Shown piece after piece: positions 1 through 5,316 of a stretch of 9,702 nt of DNA; the stretch's first letter is position 1, and each line of letters begins with the position of its first letter. Under the pieces are notes generated by a model. The model was not told the origin of the DNA. It did not search any database and saw nothing but the letters and a program-made list of their open reading frames with translations. The DNA comes from CAIPFQ01 sp035480615. Lineage in GTDB: Bacteria; Chlamydiota; Chlamydiia; Chlamydiales; SM23-39. The stretch is taken from NCBI GenBank assembly GCA_035480615.1, contig DATIHO010000038.1:1-9702 (forward strand), read 5' to 3'. The translations under genes and the position numbers were made by a program.

Positions 1-24
1 GGTTCATCCGGCTAATTGGTACCT
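1..24 (+). repeat. Left terminal inverted repeat of the ISL3 element
   Basis: It matches the reverse complement of 1351-1374 over all 24 bases. The match stops abruptly inside position 24, with only scattered identity further in. Confidence 0.93.
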
Positions 25-177
25 GGGCACAGAGGAAGTAAAATAGGACGCCAATAAATTGATAAGTTCTGAAAATGAGTAGATTGCAAATTGTATGAGG
101 GAAAAACAAAAGTCAAAAAAAAAGTAGACAGGTTAAAGAGAGGTTTTGTCGAACCACCAACAAGGAGACCTCTCTTT

Positions 178-1371
178 ATGTCTACTTCAGTTCTTTATCA
201 TGCATTCCAAATCGAAGGTGTCAAATACAATTCCACTTCATTCGAGGGACGGGGGATAATCTTCCAGGCCAAGATAGCCGATTCGCATCTCTACTGTCCA
301 AATTGTAAATCCCATGACATCAGTTTTAAAGATCACAAAGAGCGGCAATTTCATCTCCCTCCAATGGGAAGAAAACAATGTTTTTTGAACTTGATGGTTC
401 ATCGAACTTTGTGCAAGGCATGCGGTCAACTGCATTGGTCTCATCTTCCATTTATGAAGGGAAAAAGTCCACTGAGTCGCTCATTCATGCGAATGGCTTT
501 AGATCTACTATCGTTCAGTACCATCAAATCCGTATCCGAATTTTTGAAAGTTGGCTGGGATTGCATAAAAGATCTGCACAAAAACAAATTGCAAATTTTG
601 TACAACCGGATTGAGCTTAAAGATATCGAATATCTTTCTGTCGACGAATTTGCAATTGCGAAGGGCCATGAATACATGACTGTGTTCACAGATATACAGA
701 GAGGAAGAATCGTCCACGCAGTGGAAGGTAAAGATTCTGATGCAATCATTCCGTTTCTCAAGAAGTTGTATAGAAAAGCGATCAATCTGAAGGGCATAGC
801 GATGGATATGTCGCCGGCTTTTTATTCGGCAGTCAAGCAGGAGCTCCCTCATGTGGATATCATTTTCGATCGATTTCACGTCATGAAGCTAGCGACGACC
901 GCATTGGATGACGTCAGAAAAGCACAGCAAAAGATTTGTGGAAATGCTCTGAAGGGAGATCGTTTTTTGCTACTCAAAAACTACAGTAGTTTAGATGAGA
1001 ACGGGATGGAGCGATTGAACACTTTGCTCAAAGTGAATGAACCATTGCTTGTTGCTCACACTATGAAAGAGCAGTTACGAGGGTTTTGGGAGCAGGAGGA
1101 TAGACAAGCGGGAGAGATATTTCTCAAAAAATGGTGTTTTGATGCATTGATGACTGGAATAAAACCACTGGCCAAATTAGCCAAGTCATTGTGGCGTAAG
1201 TCAGAGGGATTATTGAGTTACTTTGCTCACAGAATCAGTAACGGAAAGGCAGAGGGTATCAACAATAAAATTAAAACTTTGAAAAGACAGGCATATGGCT
1301 ATAGGGACATGGAGTACTTCAAGCTGCGACTTTACCATCTTCATGAGCAGAGGTACCAATTAGCCGGATGA
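178..1371 (+). CDS. ISL3-family transposase
   Basis: This DDE transposase would cut and rejoin the ends of the surrounding IS. From the chosen start it has 397 residues, a normal family length. It shows an N-terminal zinc-binding region with CPNC (C40, C43) and CKAC (C79, C82), then a helical region around 100-135 that could be a helix-turn-helix. The catalytic core has D156 in VDEF, D210 in AMDMS and E359 in GKAEGIN, the expected DDE set, plus the ISL3-typical FDRFHV around residue 230. The ATG at 178 has AAGGAG at 162-167, ten bases upstream. An in-frame TTG at 91 would add 29 Lys-rich residues but has no comparable ribosome site. No frameshift or missing catalytic residue is seen. Confidence 0.93.
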   Translation: MSTSVLYHAFQIEGVKYNSTSFEGRGIIFQAKIADSHLYCPNCKSHDISFKDHKERQFHLPPMGRKQCFLNLMVHRTLCKACGQLHWSHLPFMKGKSPLSRSFMRMALDLLSFSTIKSVSEFLKVGWDCIKDLHKNKLQILYNRIELKDIEYLSVDEFAIAKGHEYMTVFTDIQRGRIVHAVEGKDSDAIIPFLKKLYRKAINLKGIAMDMSPAFYSAVKQELPHVDIIFDRFHVMKLATTALDDVRKAQQKICGNALKGDRFLLLKNYSSLDENGMERLNTLLKVNEPLLVAHTMKEQLRGFWEQEDRQAGEIFLKKWCFDALMTGIKPLAKLAKSLWRKSEGLLSYFAHRISNGKAEGINNKIKTLKRQAYGYRDMEYFKLRLYHLHEQRYQLAG

Positions 1372-1374
1372 ACC
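1351..1374 (-). repeat. Right terminal inverted repeat of the ISL3 element
   Basis: Perfect 24-base reverse complement of 1-24. It contains the last codons and the TGA (1369-1371) of the transposase, so gene and IS end overlap. Confidence 0.93.
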
Positions 1375-1693
1375 AATTTTTGTTTCTTGGATCATTTAGC
1401 CATGGAGGGTTATGACCGACAGCAAACCCTGCAAACCAACCCCAAAGAACCCTGAAGTCCAACGTTTCGGGGTTCAAAGGAACCTTGGAGGCTCAATCTC
1501 TAGGGCTTGCCACCCACCTCACACTAGAAGGCGCCCGTAAACATCCAGCTTTTCCGTGGATCATTTGTGGCCCACTGCAAAATCAGGGAGAGCGCATCTA
1601 AAAGATGAGCTATTGAAGAATACAGCCCAGTGTAATCATTTACGAGGCTGCTCTGCATCAGTTTTCTCCCAGCCTATCTAAAGAAAAAATCAT
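1375..1693. other. Unassigned stretch between IS and small-gene cluster
   Basis: No convincing gene is seen. On the plus strand 1416-1605 stays open for about 60 codons without a start codon, and its stretch GTLEAQSLGLATHL looks protein-like, so it could be a worn gene fragment, but I recognise no family. A GU-containing hairpin of about 11 bp with an AAAG loop sits at 1465-1490; no T-run follows on either strand, so it is not a simple terminator. The sequence is less AT-rich than the neighbouring operon. Confidence 0.4.
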
Positions 1694-1912
1694 TTAGAGC
1701 GTTCCTGTCAACGAGCGATATTTATACATTAAGGTAAAAGCAATTGCATAAATCGAACCTTCTATTGCAAAAAAAATTAAAAAAAGCCCAAAAGCAGACC
1801 TCTTTTTAAACAGTCTATTTTGATACATGGAAATCCCCTTCTCGAGGATTGCGCAATTGATCAAAAGGCTGATCAGTTGACCTAATGCCCAAAATGGAGA
1901 ATCAGGAGTCAT
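1694..1912 (-). CDS. Small two-TM membrane protein (72 aa), overlaps leader-protein gene
   Basis: I recognise no family. The protein has two hydrophobic stretches (about 7-27 and 40-63) separated by a basic loop containing FKKRSAF at 35-41, so it is probably an inner-membrane hairpin. Its ATG overlaps the TGA of the 189-aa gene upstream (ATGA, 1909-1912), which usually means translational coupling and a fixed ratio of the two products. The 71-aa protein at 4258-4473 has the same size, topology and an FKKLSPF loop at the same position, so the two look like distant relatives. Overlap with a leader-bearing gene makes an accessory or immunity role possible; that is inference only. It is the last gene of the minus-strand cluster. 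Confidence 0.7.
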   Translation of the reverse strand: MTPDSPFWALGQLISLLINCAILEKGISMYQNRLFKKRSAFGLFLIFFAIEGSIYAIAFTLMYKYRSLTGTL

Positions 1913-2478
1913 TGGAACCCTATGTCTGAATATTGTGCGTATCCTCCAGAAACAGCATCGGCTCGACTTTCTACCATTCCATTGAATACGTCTTGCCCAA
2001 GTTCAGCCGCATCTCCCCCGACATGCATGGAATCTACTGCGGCCCCAGCCCAATTTCCTGAGCGCGCATTTACAACCCCGCTAGAGACATGACCTGCAAA
2101 ATCAAGCACATGCTCTCCGAAGCCAGCATATCCCGAAGGCTTTCTTGCTTCCAGCGACTCTTGTTCAGTGTAATGATCACCAAAGCTATCCATGTGGTTT
2201 CCAAAATCAAATAAAGATCTTGCATCTCCTTCATGTCCCCATTCAGGTCCCCCTCTCCATAGTCCTCTTGCCTCTTGCGCTTCTCGTTCAGTCCAATAGT
2301 CGTTAAAAGATGGCTCGGGATCTGGCCCGCCAAAATCTCCTCTCACAGTTGGTATTTTGGATATAATCTCTTGTGCGAGGAGGGTGATTCCCAAAAAAAC
2401 GCCACTCTTTACTAGAAAGTTGGGTAAATTGAACACTCCAATGATATTGTAATTTCTTGGGATGGATATAATTGACAT
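1909..2478 (-). CDS. 189-aa protein with hydrophobic leader (IISKIP) and internal repeat
   Basis: The family is unknown to me. Residues 1-22 are polar, 23-38 are hydrophobic, and the leader ends with IISKIP at 38-43. After that the protein is acidic and rich in Gly, Trp, Tyr and His. Residues 60-96 and 101-131 are related: each begins D-[YH]-[WY]-T-E-x-E and continues EAR, then G-rich, then DF-[GA]-x-H. The C-terminal third (131-189) is Ala/Gly-rich and probably helical. The leader resembles the one in the 4770 gene (IISKLP), while the bodies do not match. This pattern suggests a shared export or membrane-targeting leader on different cargo. The ATG is preceded by GGTAGGGG, a modest ribosome site. 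The stop overlaps the start of a two-TM gene. Confidence 0.75.
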   Translation of the reverse strand: MSIISIPRNYNIIGVFNLPNFLVKSGVFLGITLLAQEIISKIPTVRGDFGGPDPEPSFNDYWTEREAQEARGLWRGGPEWGHEGDARSLFDFGNHMDSFGDHYTEQESLEARKPSGYAGFGEHVLDFAGHVSSGVVNARSGNWAGAAVDSMHVGGDAAELGQDVFNGMVESRADAVSGGYAQYSDIGFQ

Positions 2479-2496
2479 TTAACCCCTACCTCTAAG

Positions 2497-2820
2497 CTAC
2501 CAGGTTAGTCTATGAATGATTTTATAAATCAACGGTTCATTATCGATTTTCTCTGCCATGCTAAGAGCCTTTTGAGCCGCGGCGCTTCCTTTTACAGAAA
2601 GATCTACCAAAGCTGCCAGCTTTAAATCACATCGCAACAATAAATCTCGTTCTTGGGGAGTCCACCATTTAAAATCCCCCTTCTTCTCAAAAATTTTGTT
2701 AAGTTGGTTGGCACTAGACTCAATCTTTTTTAAATGCCATTGAATTCTTTTTTGAAAAAGGTTCAATTCATTTCTTGTGACAGACAAAGTGCTATAATTA
2801 TCAAGTTCTAATCTATTCAT
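2497..2820 (-). CDS. 107-aa helical protein, paralogue of the upstream gene
   Basis: No known family. It is predominantly helical and charged, with no signal peptide or membrane segment. The motif LSVKGSAAAQKALSMAE (74-90) aligns with AAAKGHRAAQKALDLAQ in the 143-aa protein encoded just upstream. Both have it near the C-terminus, preceded by an ER-D/V-L segment and a basic helix after F-x-x-R-[IL], so the two are likely tandem duplicates that diverged. The G-x-x-AAQ-x-A pattern recalls helical-repeat proteins such as Sel1, but one unit is too little to assign. It starts 20 bases after the previous gene with AAAGGA only two bases before ATG, an unusually tight spacing. An 18-base gap leads to the leader-protein gene. 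Confidence 0.7.
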   Translation of the reverse strand: MNRLELDNYSTLSVTRNELNLFQKRIQWHLKKIESSANQLNKIFEKKGDFKWWTPQERDLLLRCDLKLAALVDLSVKGSAAAQKALSMAEKIDNEPLIYKIIHRLTW

Positions 2821-2840
2821 AATCCTTTAATCATTGACAT

Positions 2841-3272
2841 TTATAAAACATTACAAATCCCTGCAATTCCCCACTGTTTGGCTCTTTTCTGAGCTAAATC
2901 CAATGCTTTTTGAGCAGCTCTGTGTCCTTTCGCAGCAGCATCTTGTAACGACACAAGATCCGTTTCTAATTCGCTAGCCAGATCTACTCTTTCCTGCGAA
3001 GTAGTGCTTGTGCTCTTAATTTCTTCATTAATCGCATTTATCTTTTCAGTGATCTTTTGCGCCAGTCTATTGTAAAATACAATTTGTTTTTGAGACATCT
3101 CTAAATCTGATGGAATTGTAGAAAACGGGTTTACTTTATCCCACATGGATAATGCATCAGTCTCAACCTGATTGATAATTCTTTGTCCCGGGTATATTGA
3201 AAATTGGGTTCTTGTTTGTTCATGCTCGCTTCTCGTGATCGTTTCTTTTGCGTAAATTGGGGGCATTGCCAC
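2841..3272 (-). CDS. 143-aa helical protein, first gene of the minus-strand cluster
   Basis: Unrecognised family. The first 55 residues are polar and look flexible; residues 60-132 form long amphipathic helices, with AAAKGHRAAQKALDLAQ at 112-128 shared with the next gene. No signal peptide or TM segment is evident. I chose the GTG at 3272 because GGAG lies seven bases upstream; an ATG two codons later would leave 13 bases. It heads a cluster of four closely spaced genes ending at 1694 that are probably cotranscribed. Role unknown; as a soluble helical partner of the leader protein it might be a chaperone or a secreted helper, but the sequence gives no direct sign. Confidence 0.7.
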   Translation of the reverse strand: MAMPPIYAKETITRSEHEQTRTQFSIYPGQRIINQVETDALSMWDKVNPFSTIPSDLEMSQKQIVFYNRLAQKITEKINAINEEIKSTSTTSQERVDLASELETDLVSLQDAAAKGHRAAQKALDLAQKRAKQWGIAGICNVL

Positions 3273-3303
3273 TTGAATTCTCCTTAATTTTACTAATCTA
3301 AAC

Positions 3304-3332
3304 TCAAAAACCGCTCGCTAGAAAGTTTTTGA
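3304..3332 (-). promoter_or_regulatory. Hairpin in the leader of the minus-strand cluster
   Basis: TCAAAAAC (3304-3311) and GTTTTTGA (3325-3332) pair perfectly around a 13-base loop, about 30 bases upstream of the GTG start at 3272. It would lie in the 5' untranslated region if the transcript starts further right. I see no well-spaced sigma-70 promoter in 3333-3420, although it is AT-rich. It could affect translation or mRNA stability, or be chance. Confidence 0.35.
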
Positions 3333-3403
3333 AGATAGCAACCTTAACAAGGAGAACTTTAAAAGGTCAATATAACTAAATATTTTAATTCAAGTCATTA
3401 ATA

Positions 3404-3526
3404 ATGAACGATATTGGATTGGAACACAGCGATTACATTGTTTACGCCGATGAAAGCGGTGATCATAGCCTGACTTCGATCGATGAAGGATATCCGATAT
3501 TCGTTCTTTCCTTGCAATTAACATAG
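3404..3526 (+). pseudogene. N-terminal fragment of a DUF3800 protein
   Basis: A 40-codon reading frame from ATG to TAG encodes DYIVYADESGDHSL followed by DEGYPIFVLSL, the opening strand and acidic DESGD motif (residues 16-20) of DUF3800 proteins. Those are normally 200-300 residues and are often found on mobile or defence-related regions; an RNase H-like fold has been proposed for them. Here the frame ends directly after the first core strand, at the start of an 11-bp inverted repeat, and no later DUF3800 motif follows. It is therefore a remnant, cut off at or near the hairpin. AAGGAG at 3349-3354 is too far upstream to serve this ATG. Confidence 0.72.
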
Positions 3527-3556
3527 AAGAAGTGGGCTGCCAAGCTCTTCTATGTT
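3520..3556. repeat. 11-bp inverted repeat with 15-base spacer
   Basis: AACATAGAAGA (3520-3530) is the exact reverse complement of 3546-3556. It begins at the end of the DUF3800 fragment and overlaps its stop codon. It could be a terminator-like hairpin, though no T-run follows, or the footprint of an excised element. Confidence 0.6.
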
Positions 3557-3567
3557 CAGCTTATCCC

Positions 3568-3592
3568 AACTATCCGGAAATTCCGGATAGTT
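3568..3592. repeat. 25-bp palindrome (12-bp arms, 1-base centre)
   Basis: AACTATCCGGAA (3568-3579) and TTCCGGATAGTT (3581-3592) are perfect reverse complements around a single A. Twelve bases separate it from the preceding inverted repeat, making a tandem hairpin pair. Such long perfect palindromes are candidates for protein-binding, recombination or REP-like elements. Confidence 0.65.
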
Positions 3593-3716
3593 CACAAATG
3601 ACCACTGGATGACCACCAACCCCCTAAAAGCGGCAACAGATCGCTAAAGATCGCAATAGATCTAAATTCCGCAAGTCGCTTACACTTGTGTTGTTAGTTA
3701 ATGCGATTGATTGCCA

Positions 3717-3778
3717 ATTGTAGGCACCCCGCGGACTCATAACCCGTCGGGCCTTAGGTTCAAATCCAGGTTGCCCCA
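3717..3778 (+). tRNA. Partial tRNA-like sequence, CAT anticodon (3' part only)
   Basis: From 3731 the sequence reads like the second half of a tRNA. There is a five-base stem arm, then a seven-base loop CTCATAA with anticodon CAT at 3738-3740, a partner arm, and a short variable region. A T-loop TTCAAAT follows at 3759-3765 in the context GGTTCAAATCC, then TTGCCCC as the 3' acceptor arm and discriminator A at 3778. No CCA follows. The 5' acceptor arm (GGGGCAA expected) and a proper D-arm are absent; only ATTGTAGGCAC resembles the D-loop exit. The T-stem has one A-A mismatch and two G-T pairs. This is best read as a degraded tRNA-Met-type gene or the 3' tRNA segment left by an element that integrated at a tRNA. 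Confidence 0.55.
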
Positions 3779-3850
3779 ATTTTCTATCTCGTTCTGTTTC
3801 AGAGCGGTTTTACCAAAACTCATCTCCGTTCCTTTTCCAAGCCGATCATT

Positions 3851-4039
3851 ATGGCAGAATTCTTGTCAGGATTCTATGGGTTTGTTAAGCTCCATAGCTC
3901 TTATAAAAGGCGAAGCATGGAAATCTTCGAATCAAAGACCCTAGAGGAATTGCTGAACCTCCTCGATGCGCGAAAGACTCGATGCGTATTTCGGGGCCAA
4001 TCCCCCCAAACGCGAATTTTCAGCTTTCCTTACATGTAA
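3851..4039 (+). pseudogene. N-terminal fragment of an FRG-domain protein
   Basis: The frame encodes LEELLNLLDARKTRCVFRGQS, which matches the opening helix and the FRGQ signature of FRG-domain proteins (named for that motif, often seen in phage- or defence-associated genes). The complete domain then needs a P-S-[LI]-x-R segment and a further 100 or more residues; here it ends after QTRIFSFPYM and a stop. Two starts are possible: ATG at 3851, or ATG at 3917 with AAAGGCG just upstream, which begins right before the domain and is more natural (40 aa, FRGQ at 25-28). Either way it is a truncated remnant. Confidence 0.6.
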
Positions 4040-4143
4040 AAATCGCTTGTAATTCCTGTTTTGGGATCGTGGGCATTTGCTAATCTTCCAACTGCATCGG
4101 CTTTCAAAGATGCCAAATGGACAAGGCCCCCATCTTCAGGCCC
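4030..4143 (-). pseudogene. Possible antisense gene fragment ending at TTACATGTAA
   Basis: On the minus strand a start-less open stretch of about 37 codons ends at TAA (4030-4032). It reads GGLVHLASLKADAVGRL then ANAHDPKTGITSDFYM, which looks more protein-like than the plus-strand frame over the same bases. It converges exactly on the end of the FRG fragment. I recognise no family and it may be chance. Confidence 0.2.
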
Positions 4144-4257
4144 TTCTTACCCACACCGAAAAGAAGATAAATGTTTAGCAGGATGCGACTCTATTCCAGA
4201 AGATCTAATGAAGCTGATATGCCATGCTTTCTGTATATTGTTTGTTAGGGATAAGAA

Positions 4258-4473
4258 ATGCTAAAAACTATCCTACTTAGCCCAATAGGAGGTGCTTTAA
4301 TGCTGTTTTCCAGGGCGTTGTTGGCCTCCTTTTGTATATGTGGCGGAATTCAACTGTTTCACTTCAAAAAACTTTCTCCTTTTTTTACCATGAAAAGAGT
4401 TGTCAGCCTTTTCCTGTTAACAATTGGAGCAAGGCTTGTCGTTGATGTTGTATTCTTTTGCAACATCGTATGA
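4258..4473 (+). CDS. Small two-TM membrane protein (71 aa)
   Basis: The family is not recognised. Hydrophobic segments at about 4-34 and 48-70 flank a loop with FKKLSPF (36-42), so it should sit in the membrane as a hairpin. AGGG lies about eight bases before the ATG, a fair ribosome site. Length, topology and the FKK-x-S-x-F loop match the 72-aa protein at 1694-1912, which is coupled to the IISKIP leader protein. Here the nearest leader gene (IISKLP) is 296 bases downstream, so this copy may be orphaned or the partner of a lost gene in the debris to its left. Confidence 0.55.
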   Translation: MLKTILLSPIGGALMLFSRALLASFCICGGIQLFHFKKLSPFFTMKRVVSLFLLTIGARLVVDVVFFCNIV

Positions 4474-4605
4474 AGGATTCGCACCTTACATAACGCGATC
4501 TGTGAATCAATCCATGCACTTTCAAATGACCCCATTTTCATTGCATTTTTAAGGAAACAAATTAAAAATTTTATTTTACATTAAAAGTAAAGTTTATATT
4601 TTAAT

Positions 4606-4633
4606 TTGAAAATTAGTGTTGGAGCAGTAAAAT
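4606..4633 (+). promoter_or_regulatory. Candidate sigma-70-type promoter upstream of the IISKLP gene
   Basis: TTGAAA (4606-4611), a 16-base spacer and TAAAAT (4628-4633) lie in a very AT-rich tract, about 135 bases before the ATG at 4770. The rest of 4474-4769 holds no gene; CCCTTC and GAAGGG around 4680-4705 could form a small hairpin in the leader RNA. Confidence 0.4.
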
Positions 4634-4769
4634 TTTCAGTGTTCATAAATATAGGCAATAAAAACAGGCATCCATCGGCCCTTCTGCATAGCATTATGAA
4701 GGGATATTCGAGTGCGTGATACCTATGTGATGAATAGAAATGAAAAATAACTAAAAAACGGAGAACACT

Positions 4770-5276
4770 ATGGCGATAATGCCAATCAATAACGCTAATT
4801 CTGCTTTGAATTTTGGAATCTCAAACCCTATTCAGAATTTTGGAAAACTGGCACTTGCCTCATTCGTAATGAATATTATTTCTAAGCTTCCAGTGGCTTG
4901 GGCAAAAGATTCCGGAATGTCAGAGAAAACTTGTGAAGTGATCTGTGATCCTATTGCAGAAGGAAAAGATCACCCAGCAGAGCGAACTTGTAGGCAGATG
5001 TGCAAAGATGAAAAAGGTGTCATAAGAAAAGCTACAGAATGGACGATAGATAAAGCAGGAAATGTCATTAGAGGTGTTACTCCTATAGCAGGCCCTGCAG
5101 CCCGACTGTCTATCTATGTGTATGGGTTCAACAGTCAAAGACACTGTCAAGACCGTTGTTGGCCTAGGGTGGGATACGATCACTGGCAATCCAACCAATG
5201 TAAAAAAGGAACTTATTTCAATAGGGAAAAGATCTGTATGTCCAATTTTTACTTTTGGGAACTATTTACTTTGTAA
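4770..5276 (+). CDS. Leader protein (IISKLP) with twin CX3C motif; frame broken near codon 114
   Basis: Family unknown. Residues 27-37 form a hydrophobic leader followed by IISKLP (36-41) and PVAWA, which offers an A-W-A signal-peptidase-like site before K46. The next segment has C55-x3-C59 and C74-x3-C78 separated by 14 residues, a twin CX3C pattern that can tie two helices with disulfides outside the cytoplasm. GGAG lies six bases before ATG. As read, the protein has 168 aa, but its last 50 or so residues look like a shadow frame. The protein-like continuation is in the next frame (5116-5316), which ends overlapping the downstream gene. TCTA occurs twice at 5109-5116; removing one copy joins the frames into a 180-aa protein. 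The leader resembles that of the 189-aa protein on the left. Confidence 0.65.
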   Translation: MAIMPINNANSALNFGISNPIQNFGKLALASFVMNIISKLPVAWAKDSGMSEKTCEVICDPIAEGKDHPAERTCRQMCKDEKGVIRKATEWTIDKAGNVIRGVTPIAGPAARLSIYVYGFNSQRHCQDRCWPRVGYDHWQSNQCKKGTYFNREKICMSNFYFWELFTL

Positions 5277-5316
5277 TGCTTGCTGCGCAGGTGGTAAATA
5301 TGTTGGAGTAATATAA
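5116..5316 (+). pseudogene. Displaced C-terminal part of the IISKLP protein
   Basis: This frame encodes GSTVKDTVKTVVGLGWDTI, NPTNVKKELISIGKRSVCP and a Cys-rich end (LLCNACCAGGKYVGVI). It reads as normal protein, has no good ribosome site of its own, and its TAA (5314-5316) shares a base with the ATG of the next gene. It is most simply the original 3' end of the gene that starts at 4770, put out of frame by the TCTA duplication. Internal initiation at ATG 5116 or 5122 is possible but unsupported. Confidence 0.6.

Larger units (their letters stand above)
1..1374 (+). mobile_element. Complete ISL3-family insertion sequence
   Basis: The first 24 bases and bases 1351-1374 are exact reverse complements of each other, beginning GGTTCATCCGGC and ending GCCGGATGAACC. 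Between them lies one transposase gene on the plus strand, whose stop codon falls inside the right repeat, a compact layout known in several IS families. No second ORF is needed to explain the interior. The window starts exactly at the left repeat, so the left flank and the target duplication (normally 8 bp for ISL3 elements) cannot be checked; the right flank begins AATTTTTG. Perfect ends and an uninterrupted gene suggest a recent or still active copy. Confidence 0.93.

Noticed and set aside
1462..1503. A TFRGSKEPWRLNL string suggesting a second FRG-domain remnant
   Set aside because: Only 14 codons between stops and no flanking FRG helix; the short motif can arise by chance.
3629..3778. GCGGCAA near 3630 as a distant 5' acceptor arm for the tRNA-like sequence, implying an intron-containing tRNA
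   Set aside because: It lies about 100 bases too far away, pairs imperfectly, and no D-arm follows it.
3711..3944. 77-codon plus-strand frame across the tRNA-like segment
   Set aside because: It runs through the tRNA arms and overlaps the FRG frame; composition is not protein-like.
4061..4264. 67-codon plus-strand frame with IPEDLMKLICHAF resembling an F-box opening
   Set aside because: TTG start without a ribosome site and a poor F-box match; the antisense frame looks more coding.
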